Below are positions 57,109-64,000 of a stretch of 64,000 nt of DNA, in pieces. Below the pieces are notes generated by a model, which saw only the letters and a program-made list of their open reading frames with translations, was not told where the DNA came from and did not search any database. Within the stretch, counting starts at the first letter, position 1. Every line of letters begins with the position of its first letter. The DNA comes from an uncultured Oscillospiraceae bacterium (GTDB taxonomy: Bacteria; Bacillota; Clostridia; Oscillospirales; Oscillospiraceae), in contig CANRMY010000001.1 of the NCBI GenBank assembly GCA_947631845.1, positions 60,278 through 124,277 on the forward strand. The letters run 5' to 3'. Made by a program: the position numbers and the translations under genes.

Positions 57109-57878
57109 GGATATTAGCCATCGGCGACGTGGTGGGGGGAAACGGCGTCAGCGCCCTCACCGGGACGCTCTGGAAGCTGCGGCGGGAGCATAAGGCGGAT
57201 CTGTGCGTGGTCAACGGCGAAAACGCCAGCGTGGTGGGCATCAACCCCCAGGAGGCCGAGGCCATCTTCTCCGCCGGGGCGGACGTGATCACCCTGGGCA
57301 ACCACGCCCTGCAAAAATACACCCTGCACCGGTATCTGGACGACACGCCGCGCATCCTGCGTCCCGCCAACCTGTCCCCCCTCACCCCCGGCATGGGCTG
57401 GACGGAGACGGACACGCCGCAAGGGCGCGTGGCGGTCATCAACCTCATCGGCCGGTGCGGCATGGATTTCGGCCCGGACAACCCCTTTTACGAGGCGGAA
57501 CGGATCCTCAAGAAGCTGACGGCCAGGATCATCCTCATCGACTTCCACGCCGAGGCCACCAGCGAAAAGGCGGCGCTGGCGTGGCATCTGGACGGCAGGA
57601 TCTCCGCCCTCTGGGGCACCCACACCCACGTCCAGACCTCCGACATCAGAATTTTGCCAAAGGGCACCGGCTTCATCACCGATCTGGGCATGACCGGCGC
57701 CGTGGACTCCATTCTGGGCGTCCGCCCGGAGCAGTCCATCGGGCGCTTTCTGGGCGAGCCGAAACGCGTCCCCTACACCCAGGCCGAGGGCCGGTGCAAG
57801 ATCGAGGGCGCGCTTTTTGATATCGACCCCAAAACCGGCCTCTGTACGGCCTGCCAAGCCCTGCGGGTCACCCTATAA
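57105..57878 (+). CDS. ymdB: YmdB-family metallophosphoesterase
   Basis: 257-residue dinuclear-metal phosphodiesterase related to Bacillus YmdB, a 2',3'-cAMP phosphodiesterase that affects biofilm and sporulation decisions. Metal motifs: RILAIGDVVGGNGVSALT, VNGENASVV, TLGNHALQ, IDFHAEATSEKAALAW and WGTHTHVQTSD. Starts at GTG 57105, overlapping the kinase stop (GTGA). Confidence 0.93.
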   Translation: MRILAIGDVVGGNGVSALTGTLWKLRREHKADLCVVNGENASVVGINPQEAEAIFSAGADVITLGNHALQKYTLHRYLDDTPRILRPANLSPLTPGMGWTETDTPQGRVAVINLIGRCGMDFGPDNPFYEAERILKKLTARIILIDFHAEATSEKAALAWHLDGRISALWGTHTHVQTSDIRILPKGTGFITDLGMTGAVDSILGVRPEQSIGRFLGEPKRVPYTQAEGRCKIEGALFDIDPKTGLCTACQALRVTL

Positions 57879-57890
57879 AGGGGACCGTCG

Positions 57891-57912
57891 AAAAAGCCCG
57901 GTCGGGCCGCTT
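57891..57912 (-). terminator. Terminator-like hairpin downstream of the orphan minus-strand promoter
   Basis: On the minus strand AAGCGGCCCGACCGGGCTTTTT folds into a short GC stem with a bulge followed by T5. It lies ~15-35 nt past the predicted start of the promoter at 57932-57960, and also closes the plus-strand ymdB operon region. Confidence 0.45.
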
Positions 57913-57931
57913 ATGCTTTTGTATGGTTCGC

Positions 57932-57960
57932 ATTATACCACAAGGCTTTTAATTTGTCAA
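57932..57960 (-). promoter_or_regulatory. Orphan perfect sigma-A promoter directed at the ymdB 3' end
   Basis: Minus-strand TTGACA (57960-57955), 17 bp, TATAAT (57937-57932) with an extended TGG. No gene lies downstream on the minus strand until far into ymdB antisense; the RNA would meet the hairpin at 57891-57912 after roughly 30 nt. Confidence 0.75.
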
Positions 57961-58019
57961 GCATTATTTTAAGTTTTTTTATATATTTTTTAGTAATCAC
58001 AAAGAGGTGGGGGGCGCGG

Positions 58020-60278
58020 ATGTCCAAGAGCAAAAATTCCATGACAAAAAGCGCCCTCCTGCGGCGCGGGTGGACAAACGAGCTGATCGAGACGCTTCTG
58101 CCCAAGCCCACCTACATCCATGTAGGCGACGGTCACAAGGTCCTGCGCACCTGGCGCAAGAGCGTGGTGGCGGAGGCGGAGCTGACGCCGGAGTTCATCG
58201 ACAAGCACCGGGTCATCGTTCCGGAGGCGCCGGCCGCCCGGCCGGCTCCGGAGGAGGGCGAGCCGAAGGCGAAGAAAGCGCTGGACGCCGCCGGCGTCCG
58301 GGCGCTTTTTGAATCGTCCTTTTCCAAATACCCCTGGGACGAGTCCGCCGCCAGCCTGCTGGCCCGCCACTATCACCGGGCCATTCTGGTAAGGCTGGGC
58401 TCCAACGCTCAGGAGCCCGCCTACGGACAGGTCAGCTCCTGGCTGGGGGAATTCATGGCGCTGGAGAAGGGCCGCCCCGCCACCTGTGTGCCCCCGGCCA
58501 TGAGCGGGCTGACAAAATCCTGCGGCTACATCGCCGCCCACTGGGACGAGCGGCCCTGCGACAGGCTCATCGAGCACTATCCCAACATCCTCAAGGTGGC
58601 CGCCGAGCACGTCATCGACCAGCTCCACGGGGTGGAGTCGGAGGAGAGCCTTTTTGATATGCTCCGCTCCCCCGATTTCCCCCTGGGCCTTCTCTTCCGG
58701 GACGGACTTGCCAAGGTCTGGTCGGTGTGGTACGTGCCCAGGGCCATCCGAAGCTCCCTCTCCCTGCTGATGGCGCTGAATCCCCGGGACGAGTACCCGG
58801 AGGCCCGGGCCATGCGGCGGCATTTCACCCTGCACATCGGCGGCACCAACACCGGCAAGACCTACGCCGGCCTTGTGCGGCTGATGGAGGCCCCCACGGG
58901 GGTGTATCTGGGGCCCCTGCGTCTGCTGGCGCTGGAGGCCCAGGAGACGCTTCTGGACGCCCGGGTGGACTGCTCCCTGGCCACCGGCGAGGAGGAGGAT
59001 TCCCGCCCCGGCGACACCCATGTGGCCGCCACGGCGGAAAAGCTGGATCTGAAGCGGCCCTTTGACGTGGCCGTTATCGACGAGTGCCAGATGATCCGGG
59101 ATCCCCAGCGGGGGTACGCCTGGACCAGGGCCATTCTGGGCGTGCTGGCCCCGGAGGTTCACCTGTGCGCCGCGCCGGAGGCGGAGGACATCCTCATCCG
59201 GCTCATCGCCAGCTGCGGCGACACCTACGCGGTGGTGCGCCACGAGCGGCGCGTCCCCCTGATCCCCATGCGGACCACCGTCTCCCCGGAGCGCATCCAG
59301 CCGGGGGACGCCCTCATCACCTTCTCCAAGGTGGGCGTGCTCAGCGTGGCCGAGGAGCTGCGCTCCCACGGCAAGGAGCCGGCCATCATCTACGGCGCGC
59401 TGCCCTACGCCACCCGGCGGCGGCAGATGGAGGGCTTTCTGCGGGGCGATATGAAATACGTTGTCTCCACCGACGCCATCGGCATGGGCCTCAACCTGCC
59501 CATCCGGCGCATCATCTTTATGGAGACGGAGAAATTCGACGGCGTGGAGCGGCGCGCCCTCCTGCCGGAGGAGATCAAGCAGATCGCGGGCCGCGCGGGG
59601 CGCTTCGGCATGTACAACAGGGGCTACGTGAGCGCCACGCAGAATCTGCCCCTTATCAAGGCAGGGCTGGAGGCCCCCGTACCGCCCATTGAGAAGGCCG
59701 TCGTGGGCTTTTCGGATCTGGTGCTCCAGGTGGATTTCGACCTTTTGGAGGTGCTGACCGAGTGGAACAAGCTCCCCACCGTGGAGCCCTATGTGAAGCT
59801 GGACATCTCCCGGTATATCACCATCATCTCCAAGCTCCGGGAGCTGGGCTTCGATTTGACCAAGGAGCAGGAGCTGCGGGCTGCCAACATCCCCTTCGAC
59901 GAGACGTCGGAGCCGCTGAGGGATCTCTTTTTCACCCTTCTGCGCCGTTACCGCATGGGCGAGGAGATTGAACAGCCGGGGCTGGCCTCCGAGGATCCCA
60001 CGCTTTTAGAGCTGGAGCTTTTCTATAAAAAGCTGGATCTCTACTTCTCCTTCTGCAAGGCTTTCGAATTGCCCGTGGACGAGGACAAGCTCTTTGAGAC
60101 CAGGGAGGACGTGGCCGAGCAGATCAACGATATCCTGCTGACGCGCCTAAAAAACAACATCCGCTTCTGCGCCATCTGCGGCAAGCCCCTGAGTCTCTAT
60201 CAGAAAAGCCGCATCTGCGATGACTGCTTCCGCCGGACGAGGGCACAGAATCAGCCCCGGCGGAGAAGGAAAAAATAA
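58020..60278 (+). CDS. SUV3-like ATP-dependent RNA helicase
   Basis: 752-residue DExH helicase related to mitochondrial SUV3. A ~220-residue N-terminal region precedes motif I HIGGTNTGKTYAGLVRLMEA (about 280), Ib LGPLRLLALEAQE, II AVIDECQMIRD (DECQ box), later VVSTDAIGMGLNLPIRR and QIAGRAGRFG (motif VI). A helical SUV3 C-terminal domain follows, ending in a C4 zinc-ribbon (CAICGKPLSLYQKSRICDDC) and a basic tail. ATG 58020 follows AGAGGTGG; an upstream Met at 57954 would add hydrophobic AT-rich leader sequence. Substrate RNAs are unknown in bacteria. Confidence 0.88.
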   Translation: MSKSKNSMTKSALLRRGWTNELIETLLPKPTYIHVGDGHKVLRTWRKSVVAEAELTPEFIDKHRVIVPEAPAARPAPEEGEPKAKKALDAAGVRALFESSFSKYPWDESAASLLARHYHRAILVRLGSNAQEPAYGQVSSWLGEFMALEKGRPATCVPPAMSGLTKSCGYIAAHWDERPCDRLIEHYPNILKVAAEHVIDQLHGVESEESLFDMLRSPDFPLGLLFRDGLAKVWSVWYVPRAIRSSLSLLMALNPRDEYPEARAMRRHFTLHIGGTNTGKTYAGLVRLMEAPTGVYLGPLRLLALEAQETLLDARVDCSLATGEEEDSRPGDTHVAATAEKLDLKRPFDVAVIDECQMIRDPQRGYAWTRAILGVLAPEVHLCAAPEAEDILIRLIASCGDTYAVVRHERRVPLIPMRTTVSPERIQPGDALITFSKVGVLSVAEELRSHGKEPAIIYGALPYATRRRQMEGFLRGDMKYVVSTDAIGMGLNLPIRRIIFMETEKFDGVERRALLPEEIKQIAGRAGRFGMYNRGYVSATQNLPLIKAGLEAPVPPIEKAVVGFSDLVLQVDFDLLEVLTEWNKLPTVEPYVKLDISRYITIISKLRELGFDLTKEQELRAANIPFDETSEPLRDLFFTLLRRYRMGEEIEQPGLASEDPTLLELELFYKKLDLYFSFCKAFELPVDEDKLFETREDVAEQINDILLTRLKNNIRFCAICGKPLSLYQKSRICDDCFRRTRAQNQPRRRRKK

Positions 60279-60293
60279 AGGAGGTCGATCCCC

Positions 60294-60515
60294 GTGCCGT
60301 TCTTCAAGAGAAAGAAACAGGAGCCGCGCTTCGATATCACCGGCAAGGTCCCCACCATCCGGGCCAGCATCTGCACCGGCGAGCGGGTGGCGGGCCTGAA
60401 GGACCCGGTCAGCGGCAAATTCACCGAGGTCATGCTGATCCGCGGCGATAAGGATCTCCGGGAGTTCTGCGAGACCTACGGCGTCCGGGAGAGCGACATC
60501 AAGCGGGAGTGGTGA
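60294..60515 (+). CDS. Conserved small protein, 73 residues (unknown)
   Basis: MPFFKRKKQEPRFDITGKVP then IRASICTGERVAGLKDPVSG, with C-terminal REFCETYGVRESDIKREW. Short, soluble, with a basic N-terminus. The start is GTG 60294 with a strong SD, AAGGAGG, 9 nt upstream. It follows the helicase by 15 bp and is probably cotranscribed. I do not know a function; similar short proteins occur in Clostridia. Confidence 0.75.
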   Translation: MPFFKRKKQEPRFDITGKVPTIRASICTGERVAGLKDPVSGKFTEVMLIRGDKDLREFCETYGVRESDIKREW

Positions 60516-60517
60516 GG

Positions 60518-60910
60518 ATGGAGCTTCATGACATTCTCTCCCATGAATCCCGTCGGCCCGGCTTTCGGCTCCGGGACGCGGCGAAGCTCCTCTACCAGAG
60601 CGAATTTGGCGGCGGGCATCTGATCGCCAATCCGGCGTCCGCCCTGGCGTGGCTGAAAAGCGAGACGGCCGGGTGCGAGAGGACGAACGAGCCGCTGATT
60701 TCCCCCATCGGCGGCGGCTTTTGCCGGGTGAACCTGGCCCCGGCGGCGGGCCGGATCTCCCCGGAGACGCTGTTCAGGATCTTTTTCCTCTCCTCCCGGC
60801 AACCCGCCGGGGATTTGAAGGTTCGCGGCGGCGCTCGCCGTTGTCGGGAGCTGTCCGGTTTTTTCCCGGCCCGGCCAGGTGTCCGGCCCGTACGGGTTCG
60901 GTGCACGTAA
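60518..60910 (+). pseudogene. Truncated conserved protein running into the repeat array
   Basis: From ATG 60518 the frame reads like a genuine protein for about 95 residues (MELHDILSHESRRPGFRLRD, LLYQSEFGGGHLIANPASAL, ISPIGGGFCRVNLAPAAGR, LFRIFFLSSRQPAG). After ~60800 it turns into low-complexity Arg-rich sequence encoded by the palindromic array and stops at 60910. The natural 3' part appears lost. It follows the 73-residue gene by 2 bp. The family is unrecognised. Confidence 0.6.
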
Positions 60911-61613
60911 TGCGCCGGAAATTTGCAACAGGCCATCCGTAGGGGCCGATGACCACATCGGCCCGTGTCCCGAATTTCCGATACTCTTCCGTTCTACGCC
61001 GTAGGGGCCGCCTCTCTTGGCGGCCCGTCCATTTCAATGGCGGCGAAGCCGCAACCTTTTTGATTGGGGCGCCGGAATTTCGTGGGCCGCCGTGGGCGGC
61101 GGCCCGTACGGCGGTGGAGGGTGGATTTTCGGGGAATTCGACGGTGCGTCGGGCCGCCTGGAGAGACGGCCCCTACAAGGTTGGTTGATAGATTTTCAGA
61201 AATTCGACACGCGGGCCGGCCAGGTGTCCGGCCCGTACGGGTTCGGTGCACGTAATGCGCCGGAAATTTGCAACAGGCCATCCGTAGGGGCCGATGACCA
61301 CATCGGCCCGTGTCCCGAATTTCCGATACTCTTCCGTTCTACGCCGTAGGGGCCGCCTCTCTTGGCGGCCCGTCCATTTCAATGGCGGCGAAGCCGCAAC
61401 CTTTTTGATTGGGGCGCCGGAATTTCGTGGGCCGCCGTGGGCGGCGGCCCGTACGGCGGTGGAGGGTGGATTTTCGGGGAATTCGACGGTGCGTCGGGCC
61501 GCCTGGAGAGGCGGCCCCTACATGGTTGATTGATGGATTTTCAGAAATTCGACACACGGGCCGGCCAGGTGTCCGGCCCGTACGGGTTCGGTGCACGTAA
61601 TGCGCCGGAAATT
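60871..61613. repeat. 345 bp tandem repeat made of five palindromic modules
   Basis: Unit 1 is 60871-61215, unit 2 is 61216-61560, and a partial unit 3 runs to ~61613; the period is exactly 345 bp. Each unit holds five hairpin modules of the form (C/G)TAGGGGC..-loop-..GGCCC(G/C)TAC separated by AT-richer links containing GAATTT-type sequence. In unit 2 their stems are at 61212-61235, 61288-61309, 61346-61372, 61429-61450 and 61496-61517. Units 1 and 2 differ at five positions, all in the last ~55 bp. Unit 3 switches at CGCCGGAAATT to a different module junction. There are no protein genes here; frames across it are by-products. Confidence 0.88.
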
Positions 61614-61634
61614 CGTGGGCCGTACGGACGTTGC

Positions 61635-62699
61635 TCACGTCTGCCAGGGGCGCGGGGCACTTTTGACCGGGGCGTGGGTGTCGATGGAGCGTCCCATCAG
61701 GAGCCAGGTGTAGGCGTCCTCCAGGGCCTCCCGGAGAGGGTACGGCTCCGGCCCGCCGGCGATAAATGCCTCCATGCCGTCCATCAGCGTGGCGATGGCG
61801 TACTCGTCCTGGGCGTTCTCCATGTGGACGAAGGGATTCCACTCCCCCGCCAGCTCCGCGAGCTCCGGCGTTGTAAACGCCTCAAAGCCGGGGATGGGCG
61901 CGGCGGTGAGCCTGATCCTGTGCGGGGTGTGCGTCTCGTCAGAGCAGAGGATGGTGGTGTCGTACCACTGGCCACGCTGGCCCCGGAGGTCGATATGCCG
62001 CGCGCAGATGCGCGTGTGATACTGGATCCCGTCAAAATCGTAATAGGCCCGCTTGCCGTTGTCAAAGGCAAAGTCCGCCGTGACCCGGCCGCTTTGGGCC
62101 ACGGACCCGTCTGTAATGGGGCCGAAGCGGGAATCGGTGCGCTCCACGGGATACTCCCGGACGTCCGCCGTCACGGTGAAATCCCGGAGGGGGCCGCTCT
62201 CCATCCCCAGCATCCGGCGGATCACCGACGCGGCGTGGTAGTCGTGGCACAGGGAGATCGTCACGCTGTGTGCCTCCCCGATCCTTCCGGCGCGCACCTC
62301 CCGCAGTCCGGCGGCGATGAGCGGGTAGCGGAAGTACTGCTCCGCCACGGCAAGCCGCGCCCCCTTTTGCGCAAGCTCCCAGAGGGCGCACAGCTCCTCA
62401 AAGGAGCACCCGGCGGGCGTCTCCGCCAGCACGGGGAAGCCCAGGGACAGCCAATGGCGGGTCACATCGAAGTTGTTCCCCTTGGATACGGCGGCGACCA
62501 CAAAATCAGGCTTCGCTAATATTATGTCAACTTCATTCGCCGTGGCGGGCCAGCCCTTCTGGCGGATGAGTTGTGCCTTCCCCTCCGAACGGCAGAGGAT
62601 ATGGGAAAGGGCAAAGCGGTCCGGGTGGGAATGCGCGATCCGGGCGTAAAATTCCGCCCGCCAGCCGGAACCGACTACGGAAAAGGTGAGTTTTTTCAT
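61635..62699 (-). CDS. Gfo/Idh/MocA family oxidoreductase
   Basis: 354-residue NAD(P)-dependent sugar-type dehydrogenase. N-terminal Rossmann segment LTFSVVGSGWRAEFYARIAH, the cofactor/catalytic EKP-like stretch present here as AETPAGCSFEELCAL, with AVAEQYFRYPLIAAGLREVR in the catalytic domain. The common EKP motif reads LAETPAG, so the usual Lys is replaced, which may reflect a variant subfamily. The SD GAGGTG is 6 nt before the ATG. It forms a two-gene unit with the protein at 62709. Confidence 0.88.
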   Translation of the reverse strand: MKKLTFSVVGSGWRAEFYARIAHSHPDRFALSHILCRSEGKAQLIRQKGWPATANEVDIILAKPDFVVAAVSKGNNFDVTRHWLSLGFPVLAETPAGCSFEELCALWELAQKGARLAVAEQYFRYPLIAAGLREVRAGRIGEAHSVTISLCHDYHAASVIRRMLGMESGPLRDFTVTADVREYPVERTDSRFGPITDGSVAQSGRVTADFAFDNGKRAYYDFDGIQYHTRICARHIDLRGQRGQWYDTTILCSDETHTPHRIRLTAAPIPGFEAFTTPELAELAGEWNPFVHMENAQDEYAIATLMDGMEAFIAGGPEPYPLREALEDAYTWLLMGRSIDTHAPVKSAPRPWQT

Positions 62700-62708
62700 A
62701 GAAGCACC

Positions 62709-63374
62709 TCACGCGGAGACGACTGTCTCGATGATGTGGAAATTCTCGTTTAGGGATTCCGGGAAGCGGATAAAGTGGCTGTCCGGGTCGGCGGCCAGCC
62801 ATTCTTCCAGGACGCGGGACTTCTCGTTTGAACGTCTTATGTTAACCTGTTCCCGATCCCTTGGGGTCTCGAAGTAGGAGAAAAGGACGTTTTCATGGAG
62901 GGAGATGAACTGGCGGCGGTCCCCCACCAGCAGTCCCTCCCGCACCAGCGCCTGATGGAAGGTGACGTAGCTCATAAGCTTCTCCGGCCGCAGCAGGGCT
63001 ATGCGCCCACAGCGCTTTTCCGGCGGCTGGGCGCGGGTGTACTCCCGGGCATAGACGGGTTGATCGTGCCAGAAAACCGGAGTCATGGGGACAAAGGGCC
63101 GGTCGGGGCCGTCGACGGCGGGCCAGGACTTCAAAAACGGGGCCAGGACAGGAAGAAGGGCCTCGGCGGCGCCGTCCTCCGCTCTCTCCGGCGTGAGCTC
63201 CAGGTAGACGAAAAGCATCTGCCGGTAACGGAAGACGGAGGCGGTGTTCATCTCCCCCGCCCCGATCGCGCCCCGGCAGGTCTCCCGGAAGGCCGCCAGG
63301 GCGGCGGAGAGGGCGGCCTCGTCCACGTCCTCCCGGAGCGCGGCGCGAAAGGCGCGGCGTATAAGCAGTCTCAT
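62709..63374 (-). CDS. Protein with two L-rhamnose-mutarotase-like halves (tentative)
   Basis: 221 residues, soluble. Two halves look alike: RYRQMLFVYLELTPERAEDG and VTFHQALVREGLLVGDRRQF...LFSYFETPRDREQ, each with a beta-strand rich in Phe/Tyr followed by an acidic turn, as in dimeric alpha+beta barrels such as L-rhamnose mutarotase. The link to the adjacent Gfo/Idh dehydrogenase fits a sugar-metabolism role, but this is inference. ATG 63374 has SD AGGAGG 8 nt upstream; longer frames extend into rpmE. Confidence 0.65.
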   Translation of the reverse strand: MRLLIRRAFRAALREDVDEAALSAALAAFRETCRGAIGAGEMNTASVFRYRQMLFVYLELTPERAEDGAAEALLPVLAPFLKSWPAVDGPDRPFVPMTPVFWHDQPVYAREYTRAQPPEKRCGRIALLRPEKLMSYVTFHQALVREGLLVGDRRQFISLHENVLFSYFETPRDREQVNIRRSNEKSRVLEEWLAADPDSHFIRFPESLNENFHIIETVVSA

Positions 63375-63392
63375 GCGGTGAACCTCCTTTAC

Positions 63393-63427
63393 AAAAAAAC
63401 ACGCGGGGACAACCCGCGTGTTTTTTC
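63393..63427. terminator. Bidirectional terminator after rpmE
   Basis: CACGCGGG (63400-63407) and CCCGCGTG (63413-63420) are flanked by A7 and T6, giving U-tracts on both strands. It lies just past the rpmE stop. Confidence 0.88.
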
Positions 63428-63429
63428 TT

Positions 63430-63630
63430 TTATTTGAGGCCGAACTTCTTATTGAACTTATCCACACGGCCGCTGGTATCGACAAGCTTCTGCTTGCCGG
63501 TATAAAAGGGGTGACACTTGGAGCAGATTTCGACCTTGATGTCACTCTTTGTACTGCCGGTCTCGATGACCTCGCCGCAGGCGCACCGGATAGTGGTCTG
63601 CCCGTACTTGGGATGGATGCCCTCCTTCAT
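63430..63630 (-). CDS. rpmE: 50S ribosomal protein L31 (zinc-binding type)
   Basis: 66-residue ribosomal protein: [20 protein letters not shown], then [20 protein letters not shown] and [12 protein letters not shown]. The Cys pairs CAC and CSKC make it a zinc-containing (C+) form. ATG 63630 has GAGGTGA 6 nt upstream; an earlier in-frame Met at 63648 overlaps that SD. Confidence 0.98.
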   Translation of the reverse strand: MKEGIHPKYGQTTIRCACGEVIETGSTKSDIKVEICSKCHPFYTGKQKLVDTSGRVDKFNKKFGLK

Positions 63631-63671
63631 TGCGTTCACCTCTTTCATTCGTTAGTTTTCACGCAACGGTT

Positions 63672-63701
63672 ATTCTACCACAGTTGTCTTTACGTTGTCA
63701 A
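63672..63701 (-). promoter_or_regulatory. Promoter of rpmE
   Basis: Minus-strand TTGACA (63701-63696), 18 bp, TAGAAT (63677-63672), 42 bp before the start. Confidence 0.78.
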
Positions 63702-63735
63702 CATCTTTTTTGAAAAAACACGGGATTGTATGCCG

Positions 63736-63858
63736 CAGGACGCCCCGGTGGAGCGGTTCGAGCCATCCCTCTGGTGTGCGCTGCTGGATTTCGTGACGGT
63801 CTACTCCAAAGAAGATGTGCGGTTCACCTTCAAGGACGGAACGGAAATAAGGCCATGA
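63736..63858 (+). pseudogene. 3' remnant of a serine-type site-specific recombinase
   Basis: The frame ends FEPSLWCALLDFVTVYSKED then VRFTFKDGTEIRP and stop. The pattern 'F...L...LVD.VTVY.KDDIRFTFKDGTEI' is the typical C-terminus of large serine recombinases/resolvases of mobile elements. There is no catalytic domain or plausible start upstream, where the rpmE promoter lies on the other strand. It is a scar of a lost element. Confidence 0.7.
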
Positions 63859-63872
63859 GGGCAAGAAAACAA

Positions 63873-63907
63873 CTCCTCACTACCATTACGGCGGTGAGGA
63901 GCTTTTT
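63873..63907 (+). terminator. Terminator after the recombinase remnant
   Basis: CTCCTCAC (63873-63880) pairs with GTGAGGAG (63894-63901), followed by CTTTTTG. Confidence 0.78.
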
Positions 63908-63933
63908 GTTTGTTCCTTTCGATAAACGGGAAG

Positions 63934-64000
63934 TTATCGCTTAACAAAAGGAAACTTACCCTCAATAAAATGCCGATACTCCGGCTGGCCGATGGCCTCT
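63934..64000 (-). CDS. C-terminal tip of a gene entering from the right edge (partial)
   Basis: A minus-strand frame open to the window edge reads EAIGQPEYRHFIEGKFPFVK R and stops at 63934-63936. Composition is protein-like, but 21 residues do not allow identification. The terminator at 63873-63907 could also serve it. Confidence 0.4.
   Translation of the reverse strand, partial: EAIGQPEYRHFIEGKFPFVKR

Noticed and set aside
60949..61600. Short Arg/Pro-rich proteins encoded within the tandem array on both strands
   Set aside because: The same peptide repeats with each 345 bp unit and in several frames, as expected from translating a palindromic non-coding repeat.
60871..61613. CRISPR array
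   Set aside because: The period is 345 bp with long internal palindromes and nearly identical units; there are no 25-40 bp repeats with unique spacers and no cas genes.
62837..62847. Another TTATGTTAAC dif-like box
   Set aside because: It lies inside the coding sequence at 62709-63374, isolated, with no XerC-arm similarity; likely chance.

Overview
This 64 kb window is bacterial chromosome from a GC-rich, anaerobic, spore-forming Clostridia, most likely family Oscillospiraceae (Oscillibacter/Flavonifractor/Lawsonibacter-like). The evidence is sporulation and germination genes (spoIIM, a CwlD-type amidase), a trimeric [FeFe] hydrogenase beside a Rex-type operator, NfnAB, an Mrp antiporter, Firmicutes gene order (tgt-yajC-yrzE, smc-ftsY, yhbY-nadD-yqeK-rsfS, spoIIM-xerD), and consensus sigma-A promoters, many with exactly 17 bp spacers. 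I found no rRNA gene, complete tRNA gene, CRISPR array or intact insertion sequence. The genus call is inference.

Left part (1-24 kb). A Mrp cation/proton antiporter operon (E-F-G-A', minus strand) runs off the left edge. Then come cwlD-like amidase, radA and a XerC-type recombinase, an unrecognised 540-residue protein, nadBC, and a minus-strand group xerD-spoIIM, yrzE, yajC, tgt. Two intergenic regions, before radA and before spoIIM-xerD, carry clusters of an 11-mer resembling the XerD arm of Firmicutes dif sites. A secreted phosphodiester glycosidase-like protein, a GntR-regulated ABC transporter and an XRE/membrane-protein pair follow. The region ends with hydABC, whose -10 box lies inside a near-perfect Rex operator.

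Middle part (24-38 kb). This is the more accessory stretch: a phosphodiesterase/nitrilase pair, two XRE/membrane-protein modules, an AT-rich frameshifted HNH homing-type endonuclease, guaA, a short sequence resembling the 3' end of tmRNA (possible attachment-site scar), and an LTA-synthase-like enzyme with an SLH-like C-terminus. NfnAB and a methyltransferase split by a G9 tract and a second indel complete it.

Right part (38-64 kb). A housekeeping block on the minus strand (rpsU, leuS, rsfS, LCP protein, nadD-yqeK fusion, yhbY, rdgB, ftsY, smc, AlaX, HAD, iscS) meets a plus-strand block (mtaB, serC-serA-dgk-ymdB, a SUV3-like helicase). iscS and mtaB are served by face-to-face promoters. At 60.9-61.6 kb a truncated gene runs into a palindromic repeat array with an exact 345 bp period. 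The right end has a Gfo/Idh oxidoreductase pair, rpmE, a serine-recombinase remnant and the 3' tip of another gene.

How the genes fit together: HydABC, NfnAB and Mrp form a ferredoxin/NAD(P)H/H2/ion-gradient set typical of fermentative anaerobes. nadB, nadC and nadD supply NAD. The Xer pair, radA and smc serve chromosome repair and segregation. CwlD, SpoIIM, the LTA-synthase-like protein, the LCP protein and the secreted glycosidase act at the envelope.
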